The notes: generated by a model not told the origin, from the sequence alone. A DNA stretch of 64,000 nucleotides from Lingula anatina (GCF_001039355.2 NW_019775968.1:517973-581972), one strand, 5' to 3'. Numbered from the stretch's first letter, positions 36,985 through 49,270 are shown. Numbers and translations: made by a program.

Positions 36985-37230
36985 CTGGGTTCCCATACTT
37001 AGAGCGATCCATCTGGATCGACCAAACTCCCTGGGGATTCACGCTAAATTGCTATCAGCTCAAGATGCTTAAATGTCTGTCACGCCTACCGAATCAGCTA
37101 GGGGGTAAAGATAATTACCCCCTAACAGCTTTACTAGGCGTAACAGACTTTTAAGCCGGTTACGTTGATAGCAATTAAGTGAGGCTCCCCGGGGAGATAG
37201 ATCGATCCAAGTATCTGTGGGAATGGTTCC
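36985..37230. mobile_element. palindromic MITE, family 1, full-length copy
   Basis: About 246 bases with inverted ends (GGGTTCCCA...GATCGACC..ACTCCCTGGGG against CCCCGGGGAGATAGATCGATCC...TGGGAATGG) and internal inverted blocks (TGTCACGCCTACCGAATCAGC, GGGGGTAA, TTACCCCC). No reading frame. Relatives lie at 42763, 43642 and 45975. Confidence 0.75.
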
Positions 37231-37963
37231 AAAAAGTGCATAAACTGTTTATCGTCAAATAACTTTAATTAACCTTTGTTTTGTAATAGGGCACATAACT
37301 CTGTTTAAAAATTGAAACCCTCTGCTCGTTTTGATTATTTTAATACGTTATTGATCAAGGTCCCCTCATTAATTTGCCTTAGGCAGTCAATTCTCTGAGA
37401 CCTTTTAGTGTAAATGCCACTTGTCCATGAAACATTTTCAGAAACATTATTGAAAGGATACAATCATCAATTGGAAAATTACCATATCCTATCCCCTCTC
37501 TACGTTGAGACAAAAACAACACTAATCCTCACTGCATATCGTGAGTTTCTTAAATTCATAACGAAATAGCTCAAACAGGACAGGGTAGCTAAAGAATTGT
37601 ATGTAGTCAAACCTTTTTGTTGTATTTAATTGGAGTGTCTTTTCTTTGAATCCTAATAGACAGCTTCGCATTAAGTAAATGAACTTTAAGCTCCTTCGGT
37701 GTTGCAATCGAATATCAATAGATGTTAATAATTATTTCGACGTTTTTTTAAACCTAAATAACGAGGTTGTTTATGACAGTGTGCAGTGTTTCTAGGTTTA
37801 TGGTGGTTGTTTCATCCCCATGGAGGTCTATAAAGTTTGATATCTTTTTTCCGACATTTATTACGTATATTTGATTCCCGGATGACTTCCAGAAACGGGC
37901 TTTTAAATGACTTCCGAATCAGTGTACAGATTAAAGTGGTGGTGGTGGTGGGGGGGGGGGGGG

Positions 37964-38220
37964 NNNNNNNNNNNNNNNNNNNNNNNNNNNNNNNNNNNNN
38001 NNNNNNNNNNNNNNNNNNNNNNNNNNNNNNNNNNNNNNNNNNNNNNNNNNNNNNNNNNNNNNNNNNNNNNNNNNNNNNNNNNNNNNNNNNNNNNNNNNNN
38101 NNNNNNNNNNNNNNNNNNNNNNNNNNNNNNNNNNNNNNNNNNNNNNNNNNNNNNNNNNNNNNNNNNNNNNNNNNNNNNNNNNNNNNNNNNNNNNNNNNNN
38201 NNNNNNNNNNNNNNNNNNNN
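37964..38220. other. assembly gap (257 N)
   Basis: Run of N directly after a GGTGGTGG...G run that probably stopped sequencing. Confidence 1.
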
Positions 38221-38591
38221 GTATTCTGCTGTTATACTATATCTCTTTCACCATTTGCATCGTTTAAGAACAAGAAATCAATGAAATATTTGCTTCAATT
38301 TAAGATATTCCCTCTTGTCCTTATTCATAGTAACTGATTTGTACGAGATTTAAGCACAAATTTCATTAACCGTTTTGCCGGCGCCCTTCATTACACGTTT
38401 TTGTGGTTGAATCGTTTTGTTATTTAGATGTCAATCTGGGCCCCTATACACAGAGCTGCATCCTTTGTGCCTATCTTGTTGTAAAAATATTGAGAATGTG
38501 CAGGATGTTCATTGGTCGCGCCATATCCAAAAACTCATGTCGCTGTGTAGTTACTCCAACAATCCATGTGCTTCCTTTGAATGACCAAATC

Positions 38592-38594
38592 TTA
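38592..38594. repeat. left target-site duplication TTA
   Basis: TTA directly before the left terminal repeat; repeated at 39446-39448 after the right terminal repeat. Confidence 0.8.
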
Positions 38595-39445
38595 GGCCCG
38601 TATTCCAGAATCTCCCTTTAGCGTTAAGGGAGACTTAAAGTTGACCTTATACGAAATTGTATTCCAAGACCTTTCTTTATCTCACTTGAAAGGAGTCACT
38701 TTACAATCATCCTTAGCAAAGGAATCGGTCATTTCTAGAATCTGCCTTTGCTTAAAGATTTCCTTTATTTTCGGTTGAGGAGTCCTTAAAATGTAAGGTT
38801 GGTCTGGAGTAACTTTTAGTCTTCCTTAAGCAGCCATCGTGTACAGTTCTCTTGTGAAAATCAGCTCCATGGGGGACCATGTAAACCAACTGGTGCGTCT
38901 TTATGATGTCAACAGGAATGCAAGACGCATGAGAACACGCCTACCTAAATTCAATGAAGACGACTTTACCGATGACGATTTCTTTGCAAGGTTCCGTTTC
39001 TCGAAAGATGGCTTCAACTACTTTATTTACTTATTACTATTTTTTTATTATTATTTTATTATTAATATTTATTTATTTATTACTTGCTTTATTCACTAAA
39101 TTTGGCTTAGATCAAAACATCCACATGCAGTGATATTGTCCATATGCACTGTTGCATGATAGCAGTTGACCAGTTGACCCCAATTATACAACATTAGTAA
39201 GGCGTTTATAACGAGGAGGGTGTCACAAAGGCCTACTTTAACCAATGAGGAGCTCCTTTATGCCAGTGTCCCTTACCTAAAGGCTGACTTTTGTCAAAGT
39301 TATTCCTTAGCAAAGGAGAGGCTTAAGTGTGGTCTCAGAATACCATTTCGGTAGGCCTTCCTTTACCAAGGAACACCTCATCAAAGAAACCCTTTGTAAA
39401 AGTTGACCTAAGGCCTATCTTAAGGTACATTTTGGAATACGGGCC
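38595..39445. mobile_element. PIF/Harbinger-type element, non-autonomous, 851 bp
   Basis: Terminal inverted repeats GGCCCGTATTCCA and TGGAATACGGGCC, flanked on both sides by TTA, the 3-base target-site duplication typical of PIF/Harbinger. Inside, a frame at 38869-39030 begins MGDHVNQLVRLYDVNRNARR and continues DDFTDDDFFARFRFSKDGFNYF, resembling the N-terminus of Harbinger nucleases. After this the sequence turns into ATT-rich filler and lacks the DDE core. It is an internally deleted copy that keeps the start of the transposase. Confidence 0.82.
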
Positions 39446-39679
39446 TTAGACTTTCCTGTAAAACCGCAAACAACCAGTGCGCCCTCCGAGCCACATGTCT
39501 GCTTCCTCCGTGAGTCCCCTATGCAATCCTCTGCGTCCAATGCAATTAAAGATAATACAGTAGACCCCCAAATGATTTTTGAGAAACAATTCCAAAGGGC
39601 AGATCCAGGCACTCTTAGGTGTTATGGCAGTTTTTCAAATTCCGACACAGTTTAAAGCATGCCTATATTTTTTAATCCC

Positions 39680-39685
39680 AATTAC

Positions 39686-39744
<59 letters not shown>
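39680..39744. repeat. (ATT)n microsatellite
   Basis: About 20 uninterrupted ATT units. Confidence 0.95.
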
Positions 39745-39745
<1 letters not shown>

Positions 39746-40588
39746 TGAAAGATATGTATAGATATTCAAAATGAGGAAATTATTTGGAAAAAATATAGCC
39801 GTCTTTTGAAATATTTTCAGAGATAAATGCCTTTATCTACATTTGCATATTCCAAGCGACAAAGTTGAAAGGTGGACACACACTTATTACTTAGTACTAC
39901 AGTGAATGAAAGTAGCTTAACACAAGTTGTTTCAACACTCATTTGCCTCGACTTCCATTATTGCAAAGTACCACGATTTCTTTATCCTATTTGCTATACA
40001 ATTTTTCCCAAAATATTCTATCAATGTATGGTCTTACTCCTGTGGGTTGAAAGCAGTACTTTCCTGAGTTGTTTAATTGTGAAACATTGTTACGTGATAA
40101 CAATTTAATTAGCTTGAAAACACTTTGCTTTGTATAATAAAAAAATGATATTTCTGCCTAATCGTTGTGTAGCAAGGACATCTAAGAATAAAATGAAATT
40201 CATCATCGATGTCGACTAAAATACATAGCAGGTTCTTAATTTTTATTTGTGTCTGTTTACCCTCTAGTTTCTATAGCTAGATTATGTGATGAAAGTCTAA
40301 ATTTGGCAATTTATTCTTATATTTATGTGAAATTGGCTTATTTAAATAAAATTGCACTGTAAAATTATCAACAAGATGTTGGTACAATAGCCCTTTACTC
40401 TTGTGGATATTTCCACGGTCAATGTTTGTCTAAAATTATCTTTCAATCTTTGCTTTATCAATGACAATATAAAATTACCTGACACATTTTCGTAAAAAAT
40501 AAATGACAAGCCAAGTGTCTTCAGCTCATTCTGTACTCACATTACCCAAGCAAAATTTTAGTTTAGCAGATCTTTGTAGCATGCTGTT
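39745..40588. other. non-coding, nothing recognised
   Basis: AT-rich, with no exon-like frame or repeat structure seen. Confidence 0.4.
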
Positions 40589-40812
40589 CAGGGCCGTAGC
40601 CTGAGCAAACTGCCAGGGGGGTGTTGGAGGGGGTGTCCCCCTCCCACGGTTTGGAAAATTTTTAAAAACTGTATGTATAATACTGCATTCTGGTGCATTT
40701 TAACTGTTATTTATTGCTCAATCAGAAGTCAGAAATTGCGATTATTTTTTTTGCACTTCAAATCCCAGGGGGGGCAGCTGCCCTCCCTGCCCCCCCGGAG
40801 GCTACGGCCCTG
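40589..40812. mobile_element. MITE with CAGGGCCGTAGCC terminal repeats
   Basis: CAGGGCCGTAGCCT at the left and AGGCTACGGCCCTG at the right, 224 bases apart, with CTGTT on both flanks as a possible target-site duplication. The interior has G-rich (TGCCAGGGGGG) and C-rich (CTGCCCCCCC) blocks near the ends. No coding frame. Confidence 0.8.
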
Positions 40813-42762
40813 CTGTTATATTACAATTTTTCGGGGAGCGGATTTTCAATCAATATTTTAAAAATCTTAGCTTTCTATTTAAAAGAAGTGGGTATCTCCC
40901 GGTTTCATAATATACTAAGTTATGTACTAATGTACTGCTTACTACTAGTGCTACTTTTGACACCCAACATTCTTTTTAAAAATGTGCCCTTCTTATATCC
41001 TTTGCCATGTTAAATCTCCATGCATAATTTAAAATACTACTAACGTACGTATCAAATACTGCACAATTTGGTGGACACATTAAAGTCATTACAACTACAT
41101 GTACTAATAGCAAACAATGTTTTTTTTACCTTGTTCTGCGATATGTTTTTGTGTTTGAAAAAATTATGAATTTGCGAAATGTTTTGCGTACAGACGCAGA
41201 AATTGGGTTTCAAATGATAAAATTCTAAATCTTTGATATTATTTAATATTTCAGTTGAAATACCCTTTAGAAACAAATTCTCAAAGCACACTTTATCCTT
41301 TAACGCTTTATCCTACGGCAACAGACTGAGGCATAACTAAAATTGCCCAACTCCGTTCAGCACAACTTTCCTAAACTTCTCTGTCTGTATTCAGCATGCA
41401 GTTCAGCTGATTCTCATAGACCTTTATCTTCTATTGTCGTCACAGTAACACGAGACCCAGATCTGTTGCTTCATATTTGCATATTGAGGTGAGGTTTACC
41501 ATGGACAAAAATTTATTATTATGTCCAATGGTTTAGTAAAACACTTTTTTTCCTTCTGGTTTTTATACTTTTTAAAGGGTGGGGGTCGATTCAAACTTAT
41601 CTCTAGTGTACAGATTAAGTGCTGAATCTACAAAATTCGAGAAATGGATTTTAATGTGGCTCATATCCTTTAAAAGCAGTCCAGGTGCCTGAGAAAATCA
41701 GGAAACCGAAAATGATGTTTTTGCCCTAAAAATCCCAATATTACGCTACATGATGAACTTGGAGCTGTGTTTCAAGCATAATTAGATGTTTTGAAGATAT
41801 TTTAAATGAATGTAACAGGAATAAAAAATGCTAAGACCGTTATTATAAAATATAATTTCCAACTTACAGCCCTCCCTTAATTAGCTCGCAAAGTGATAGC
41901 AAACGACCGCCGGAATTTGTGGTTACAAAAAGGTTACAAAAATTTGCAAGGCTTTACATGACATATATGACAAACTCACATTACACAAAACTCAGAAGTC
42001 TTTCAAAGTCGCTGCATTATCTTATCCGGCCGTATATTTGAATAGAGGAAACAGCTGCCAGATTGACGCTTCCTGTTTTACGGTTTACAAAGTTGGACAC
42101 GAACACCGTCATAGAATCTGGTAAAACAGTCACGTCATAATTATATTTGTCTTATCCATCCCAAATTACCACAAATATCCACACCATCATCCATAACAAG
42201 GAAACGAACAACACAGCGTGTCGGTTGTTCGAGATTTGGCCAATCAACTACCGAATCAAAGCCGCTGTTAAATGTATCAGATAACGCCACTGAAGATTTT
42301 GTTTTTTTTGAAAAATGACTTTGACATAGTAACACATACAATAATATATTGCCAGTATTATTTCTGTTTTATACTGTATGCAAAAATTAAGTTTATCTGT
42401 CTTTTTAGGAAGAATCAGAATTAAATTATTGCATGTATTACGTTAGGGAATATGAAATTTATAAAGAATTAAAAGATTCCCAGCAATTTTTGTCAAAAAT
42501 GCTGCTGATAAAAGCGTCAATTTCATTTTGCCAAAATAGATCAGACGTAGCAACATTAAAGGCCCTTTTCAGAACTATATGACTTCGAAGTACGCATCCT
42601 CACAAACATCTACATGTATTATTATTTACTACATTCCGGCAACATATTTGAGCCCGATTTCCAATCGCTTGAGCTTGCCGTCGTCAGTGTTAAATAATAA
42701 GCTTACCAAATTGTAACCATCACTTAAAGATGTTCATTCTGAAAACCTCTACATTATATTAT
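40813..42762. other. non-coding, nothing recognised
   Basis: I find no exon, RNA gene or transposon end. Upstream exons of the minus-strand GPCR could in principle lie here, but no TM1/TM2-like frame was seen. Confidence 0.35.
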
Positions 42763-42943
42763 AGACCGACCTAACTCCCTGGGGGTTCACGCTAAATAGC
42801 TGTCAGCCGGGCGGACACGAAATTTAATTACCCCCTTACAGCTTGTAGTAGGCGGGACGGACATTTAAGTCGGATTATCTGAAAGTAATCTAGTGAGACT
42901 CCCCGCGGGGATAGATCGATCTAAAATCTATGGGAATAGAGCC
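42763..42943. mobile_element. palindromic MITE, family 1, shorter copy
   Basis: GACCGACCTAACTCCCTGGGG...GATAGATCGATC..GGGAATAG; same inverted blocks as the copy at 36985. Confidence 0.7.
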
Positions 42944-43641
42944 TTAGATGTAACGAATGAACACAATATTCCGGTCCTTGAAAGCTTTAACTAGTACTGA
43001 CGCTGTTCTATATCTTTCCCTTGAAGTGATGAATTGAAACGGAGATATTAGCCTTTAATGTTCCCAAGCGAGTTCGACGTTATGTAACAGTTATGTAACT
43101 TGCATGGGCACGTTTAGCTATACTACGCAGTCATGCTGGATCTGTCCTCTACCATTATGCGATCAAATCGTCACAATGTCTTTGGTCTGACTACTAGGAT
43201 TTTTACGTTATTCCCTTCACAATCCACTCTTAACGCAAGCAAATTGGGATGCTAAGTTGTCATCCTGTACCAAAACATCAGTATGACCTTGTACGTACAC
43301 AGATTAGTAGGAAAAATATCTGCGCATGCAGCACTATAGAAAACATCTCTCTGTACGTGTTGACCTTGTAGAGGTTAGGTTCTTGTTTGAGGGCTGCCTT
43401 TTTCAGGGTCCAGTCAAAACTTTAAGACTAAATTTTTGTTTACTTTGATCAAAGATATATCAGTGGTATCATTAGTCCACTCAGCTGAAATAGCTTAAGC
43501 CTTTTTGCAATCTCCAAATTTCGCAGATAATATTGCGTGACAATGTCCAAAAGATTTTACGGATAATCTGCGAACAGCGAGGCCGGAAGCGTATCTTGCT
43601 TCTCTCGCAAGGAGATCGCAAGTGAGACATGCGTGGTCCAA

Positions 43642-44019
43642 GACTGCATTCCCAGAGATTTAGATCGATCTATCTGGATCGACCTAACTCCCTGGGGGTT
43701 CACGCTAAATTGCTGTCAGCCGAGCGCGCACCATATTTAATTACCCCCTTACAGCTTTTAGTAGGAGTCCAAGAAACCATTCCCACAGATATTTAAATCG
43801 ATCTATCCCCTGGGGAGTCTCACTAGATTGGTGTCAGCTTAACATGCTTAAATGTCTGTCACGCCTAGTAAAGCTGTTAGGGGGTAATTATCTTTATCCT
43901 AGCTGATTCGGTAGGCGTGACAGACATTTAAGACTCTTGAGCTGACAGCAATTTAGGGTGAACCCCCAGGGAGTTAGGTCGATCCAGATGGATCGATCTT
44001 AATCTATAGGAATGCAGTC
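43642..44019. mobile_element. family 1 MITE, a truncated copy joined to a full copy
   Basis: A left arm (43642 to about 43770) is followed directly by a full inverted copy (about 43777-44019) that ends GGAATGCAGTC, the mirror of the outer start GACTGCATTCC. Duplicated at 45975-46352. Confidence 0.7.
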
Positions 44020-44478
44020 CAAGGCGGTCGTCGAAAGCAATGAAGGAGCAAGTGCCCTTTGAGTGTTGAGTGCGGTGTCATCCTCACAGCTAACGAACAC
44101 AATCGAAAGCACGGTGGGAGTGCGTCGCAGGTGCGCCACCCCCACGCCAGGAGTATAAAAGATATGTCTCAATAATTAACTTCGATTGTGCAACGTTTAC
44201 AACAACTTTCAAAAATTTCGAATGTTGCATAATTTAGCTTCTAATATGCCTCTAAAAGACAAGGGAAAAAGCTAAGAGAGCAGAAAAGAAGGGAGGAGGA
44301 AGAAGAAAGAAGCGGAAAACTAGGAGGCAAAACTGACGTACGCCGTCAATAGGTCAACACAAGTGTGAAGCAAAAGTGACGTAAAAAGGAAACACTTTCG
44401 CCGTGCGTTGCATTCTCTTCATAAGTGGTGAGTGCGTGCCACGTACGCAGGTAGCAAGACTAACCCAAGAAATGAGTA

Positions 44479-44653
44479 CAATTCCCACGGCCACCGCACC
44501 TTGCAATTAGCGTCCCTGCTTGGCAAGGCAGACTTGCGCCTTTCCATTGCAAACTTTCCTCTACCTCTACGAACGCCACGAATTCTACTGCACCCACAAT
44601 TCGCAGGGGACGATCCTAAAATTCATGCGTCCGGTTGTGACCGAGGCTTTTAG
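44479..44653. repeat. dispersed repeat, family 2 (GGTTGTGACCGAGGCTT end)
   Basis: CGGCCACCGCACCTTGCAATTAGCG... to GCGTCCGGTTGTGACCGAGGC. Related sequences at 46812-46986, 54463-54579 and 59036-59252. Confidence 0.7.
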
Positions 44654-44682
44654 TTTCATACCAATGCCTTCAGATTACTTAN

Positions 44683-45613
44683 CATCACTTGAACATTATC
44701 TGAATGATGGAATATAGTTTGTGAAAGCCTTAGTATAAATACCAAAGGAGGTATGCGCCACATCTTTAAACCTGCTCCGTCAATCAAGCACACATTATGG
44801 TCAGTTGTGTCGTAGTTTAAAGTCAGGCAAACAGGCAAATAGGATTTAATTACGAATTGTGCGTTTATTGATAACCTTTGTTTATTTTAGACCCGCTGAT
44901 TTGTAGATAATATTATTCAATCCTACTACTTGCACAAAACGCCCACATTTTGGCAGTTTTATAGTGCTCATACCAAGTCGATCCTGAAAACTGAAAAAAA
45001 TTCTCAAGACAAAATACGTAAAAGAATGAAGTAACAAGACTATTATTCAAAGGGAGTTCTTTAAATAAATTGAAGTATTTATAGAAGAAATATAAAATCC
45101 ATCAATAACAATCCATTAAACTGTGCTTATATAAGGGTTCTGATTTAAACTCTGAATCACTATACGTGTAGTTCTTGGCGGTCCAGTGAAACTTTCGGAA
45201 ATTCGTATGTAAAACTCACGGGAATAAACGAATCCATATATTATAGCAAATACAATACTAATTTAAATGCATTTCTTTCTATCATTCAGTTTACATACGT
45301 TTATTGGTAGCCTCTAGAAGTTTCAAACTTCAAAAATTGGAGACCATAACAGAGGCAGCTAAGGACACGTTTGGGGAACACGTTAGAACACGTCATGATG
45401 GATATTTACAGGTGTAGGACCAGAACCAAGCCTCTTGTAAACAGTTTAGAACCAAGGGACCTAATTTGATTTGAGAACCAGAGGAGAGCTGTAACATGTG
45501 TATAAATATTGATACATAACGCCAACAACATTTACTAATTTTCGATAATAACAATTAATTTGTTTAAACATTACGTTAACACTGTTCATAGTACTGTACG
45601 TTGGATCCATCAT
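44683..45613. other. non-coding sequence between the duplicate copies
   Basis: No gene or repeat recognised; it starts immediately after the one-base gap. Confidence 0.4.
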
Positions 45614-47014
45614 GTATGACCTTGTACGTACACAGATTAGCAGGAAAAATATCTGCGCATGCAGCACTATAGAAAACATCTCTCTGTACGTGTTGACCTT
45701 GTAGAGGTTAGGTTCTTGTTTGAGGGCTGCCTTTTTCAGGGTCCAGTCAAAACTTTAAGACTAAATTTTTGTTTACTTTGATCAAAGATATATCAGTGGT
45801 ATCATTAGTCCACTCAGCTGAAATAGCTTAGGCCTTTTTGCAATCTCCAAATTTCGCAGATAATATTGCGTGACAATGTCCAAAAGATTTTACGGATAAT
45901 CTGCGAACAGCGAGGCCGGAAGCGTATCTTGCTTCTCTCGCAAGGAGATCGCAAGTGAGACATGCGTGGTCCAAGACTGCATTCCCAGAGATTTAGATCG
46001 ATCTATCTGGATCGACCTAACTCCCTGGGGGTTCACGCTAAATTGCTGTCAGCCGAGCGCGCACCATATTTAATTACCCCCTTACAGCTTTTAGTAGGAG
46101 TCCAAGAGACCATTCCCACAGATATTTAAATCGATCTATCCCCTGGGGAGTCTCACTAGATTGGTGTCAGCTTAACATGCTTAAATGTCTGTCACGCCTA
46201 GTAAAGCTGTTAGGGGGTAATTATCTTTATCCTAGCTGATTCGGTAGGCGTGACAGACATTTAAGACTCTTGAGCTGACAGCAATTTAGGGTGAACCCCC
46301 AGGGAGTTAGGTCGATCCAGATGGATCGATCTTAATCTGTGGGAATGCAGTCCAAGGCGGTCGTCGAAAGCAATGAAGGAGCAAGTGCCCTTTGAGTGTT
46401 GAGTGCGGTGTCATCCTCACAGCTAACGAACACAATCGAAAGCACGGTGGGAGTGCGTCGCAGGTGCGCCACCCCCACGCCAGGAGTATAAAAGATATGT
46501 CTCAATAATTAACTTCGATTGTGCAACGTTTACAACAACTTTCAAAAATTTCGAATGTTGCATAATTCAGCTTCTAATATGCCTCTAAAAGACAAGGGAA
46601 AAAGCTAAGAGAGCAGAAAAGAAGGGAGGAGGAAGAAGAAAGAAGCGGAAAACTAGGAGGCAAAACTGACGTACGCCGTCAATAGGTCAACACAAGTGTG
46701 AAGCAAAAGTGACGTAAAAAGGAAACACTTTCGCCGTGCGTTGCATTCTCTTCATAAGTGGTGAGTGCGTGCCACGTACGCAGGTAGCAAGACTAACCCA
46801 AGAAATGAGTACAATTCCCACGGCCACCGCACCTTGCAATTAGCGTCCCTGCTTGGCAAGGCAGACTTGCGCCTTTCCATTGCAAACTTTCCTTTACCTC
46901 TACGAACGCCACGAATTCTACTGCACCCACAATTCGCAGGGGACGATCCTAAAATTCATGCGTCCGGTTGTGACCGAGGCTTTTAGTTTCATACCAATGC
47001 CTTCAGATTACTTA
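45614..47014. repeat. 1401-bp direct duplication, copy 2
   Basis: Same content as 43281-44681: a family 1 MITE pair, a purine-rich stretch (GAGGAAGAAGAAAGAAGCGG) and a family 2 repeat. This copy continues past 47014 without a gap. Confidence 0.85.
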
Positions 47015-47076
47015 TCACGTTGTTTGTTGGTTGTATCAAGGAGATACAACTCCTTGGTGTATAATAACACGTAGGA

Positions 47077-47163
47077 CATCAATAAACGAAATACGCTTGG
47101 ATTTATCCAGCTGCTATGCTGGATGCGATTAAGTCTTTTGCATTCCGTATATTTCGTTGATTC
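47077..47163. repeat. nested inverted repeat
   Basis: The outer arms ATCAATAAACGAAATACG and CGTATATTTCGTTGAT are imperfect; the inner stem ATCCAGC-TGCTAT-GCTGGAT (47105-47124) is perfect. It could fold as one hairpin. Possibly a small foldback element. Confidence 0.6.
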
Positions 47164-47857
47164 ACTTGTCATATCTTAATTAACTCCGCTAGTTGGCATT
47201 TTCATTATAAAATGAATGATTTTCGGAAAACACCCCATTGGGGGTTGGGCGCTGTTGCATCACCCCATCGAGCAGGTTGACGTTTGGGAGCCGATTACAA
47301 GAGATGCAATACTTGTATCTTGCGACGTAATTTCAGACCGAAAGAAGTTGCACAAGAACTTAATCAGTGATAAGTGCCTCGGGGACTTTAATGCTGAGTA
47401 GAACATAATTAGAATCGTATCCATATCAAGTGTAATTATGACAACATTCAGGTACTGGATGAGTACTAGTTCTACATTATCGTAGGTACGAACACCACGT
47501 CAATCTCGTCAAGAGTAATTCTTTAGAATCATGTGTCTGTACCGCACAATCACTAGACCGTGAAGTAACGCTTTGTCTTCTTTTACATTTTTAATTGGAA
47601 TAACGAGGTTTTGCTGGATTAATTTGAAACTTTTTTTAGAAATAACGAAGTATGTCATATCGAATTTAAGCTATGCAGCTCATGAAAGTTGTATTCATCG
47701 TCAGAAGCTGTGGCCATCGTTTATTCATATTTTGACGGGCCGTACAAACTCATCAATCGTGTGGAATTTAAAGTACTCCATCCGATATTTGCCCACCAAA
47801 ACAATCAATTTCAAAATCCTGCGCACGTTTTTAAATAAATCTAGTATGCAGTAAGTA

Positions 47858-48140
47858 ATGGCGGGTGTACCTCCCACGTGCACGGTAAGAACCCATCAGG
47901 ACATTCTGTTCAATAGAACCACCAATCTTTGCTGGGGATTCTGTTCCACTCTTGGAACAAGGCTTGCCTTAACTGTTGTAAATTTGATGGGCGTGGGTTT
48001 CTCCTGTACTGTGTGCACTGCCTTGCCCAATTTATCTCAACTGTGTTCAGTTGGGTTCATTTCAAGGTTTTTGGAGGGTTGTGCAGAAGGTTCTTTTTGT
48101 TCCAAAAATTGCTGCAAGTTGTAAACGTGCATGATCAACT
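47858..48140 (-). pseudogene. Tc1-type transposase C-terminal relic
   Basis: On the minus strand, across frameshifts: DHARLQLAAIF (the DNARPHxA block with the Asn mutated), NLEMNPTEHS (SPDLNPIEHLW block), KLGKAVHTVQEKPTPIK, then VEQNPQQRLVVLLNRM, the end typical of Tc1 transposases. Stops and frame changes show it is dead. No terminal repeats found. Confidence 0.7.
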
Positions 48141-48199
48141 AGGGAACAGACAAATTTGCTATTATGCAGAAATTTGAAGCGAACCATGAAAACATTTAA

Positions 48200-49270
48200 C
48201 ACAAGTGTGACTTCAGCTATGGCAACAGTATTTAAAGTCATGAATTTGAAACTTGAATTTACCAACAATAGGGGGATTTTTGAAGTCAGTTTTTTCCCCA
48301 AGGCCCAAACTCATGTATTCATAGAGTATCGTTACCTTGATAACCTAGGCTTGAATGTTCATATGAAAAAATAAAATTTTGTAGCAATTAATGAATGCAG
48401 GAATCACAACTGATGAAAATTTGAATTTTGAATTTTTGAATTTTATAACTTTATTTTTAAGGCATTTTTGGGCAATTTTATTGTTTTCCTTAGTAATTTT
48501 TATTTTTTAATATATTAACTTAAGTGGGCATGGATATATACCCAAAAGCATATATATTCTGGTTGCCATAGCAACGACGGCAAATTCCATATCTTTTAGA
48601 CCTATGGGACCTATTATCAAAATAATGAAAAGAATGTTGCATAAAAAGTTGCACTTCATGAACTTATATATGAAAAGTGTGTAGCTTTCTGATCAAAAAT
48701 GCATGTTGCCACCCTAAGTGGCTTCATAAATCAAGCAAAAATACCCAATTTAAAGATAATGAAAAACAATATTGCTGATAAGTCGCACTTCATTGACTAA
48801 TATATGAAATGCTTGCAGATTTTTGATCATCAATACGTGTAGCAACCTCGTTTGTATTTTCAGGGGCCATTGCTATGGCAACAGTAAATAAGCCGTGAAT
48901 TTGAATCTTAAATTTACCAAATATAGGGTGATTATTTTATGTTATCTTTCAAGGTCCACACTAATGTACTCATGGAGTATCCTTACATTGAGAACCTATG
49001 CTTGAATATTCACAAGAAAAAAATAACATTTTGAAGAAATTAATAAATGAAAGAATGACACCTGATAAAAATTTTGATATTTTTTTTAAGCAAAAATTCT
49101 CCTAAATTTATATTTCACACATTTTATGTTTTCCTTGGTAATTTTTATTGTTTTAAAAACAAAAACATAAAGAGGCATGAATATCTACCAAAAGGAATTA
49201 ATGTATACTTTGGTTGCCATAGCAACAGAAGCATATTCCAATTTGACAACAGTAAATAAGCCATGTCAAT
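48200..49270. repeat. diverged tandem unit carrying GTTGCCATAGCAAC palindromes
   Basis: A block near 48211-48430 (CTATGGCAACAGTA..AA..ATGAATTTGAA.CTT.AATTTACCAA...) recurs at 48870-49075, about 655 bases on, and in part near 49213. Each carries a GTTGCCAT(A/G)GCAAC-like palindrome: 48216-48226, 48562-48575, 48869-48882 and 49213-49226. These match the RFX X-box consensus. Confidence 0.7.

Larger units (their letters stand above)
43281..44681. repeat. 1401-bp direct duplication, copy 1
   Basis: Recurs at 45614-47014 with a constant offset of 2333 bases and only scattered substitutions (for example CTATAGG/CTGTGGG near 44006). Copy 1 ends exactly at the one-base gap 44682. This fits two haplotypes of one locus placed in series. 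Confidence 0.85.

Noticed and set aside
37837..38337. 166-codon frame across the gap
   Set aside because: Most codons are N; it is an artefact of the assembly gap.
44151..44161. TATA-like GTATAAAAG before a purine-rich ATGCCTCTAAAAGAC stretch
   Set aside because: The frame stops after nine codons; the Lys/Glu-rich frame that follows needs a frameshift and lacks other support. Kept only as repeat content.
44432..44717. Two overlapping 73- and 65-codon plus-strand frames, repeated at 46765-47074
   Set aside because: Both lie within the dispersed family 2 repeat and duplicate with it; no start context or domain.
47858..48124. 88-codon plus-strand frame, cysteine-rich and looking like a secreted peptide
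   Set aside because: The opposite strand is a decayed Tc1 transposase; the cysteines are a by-product of its reverse complement.
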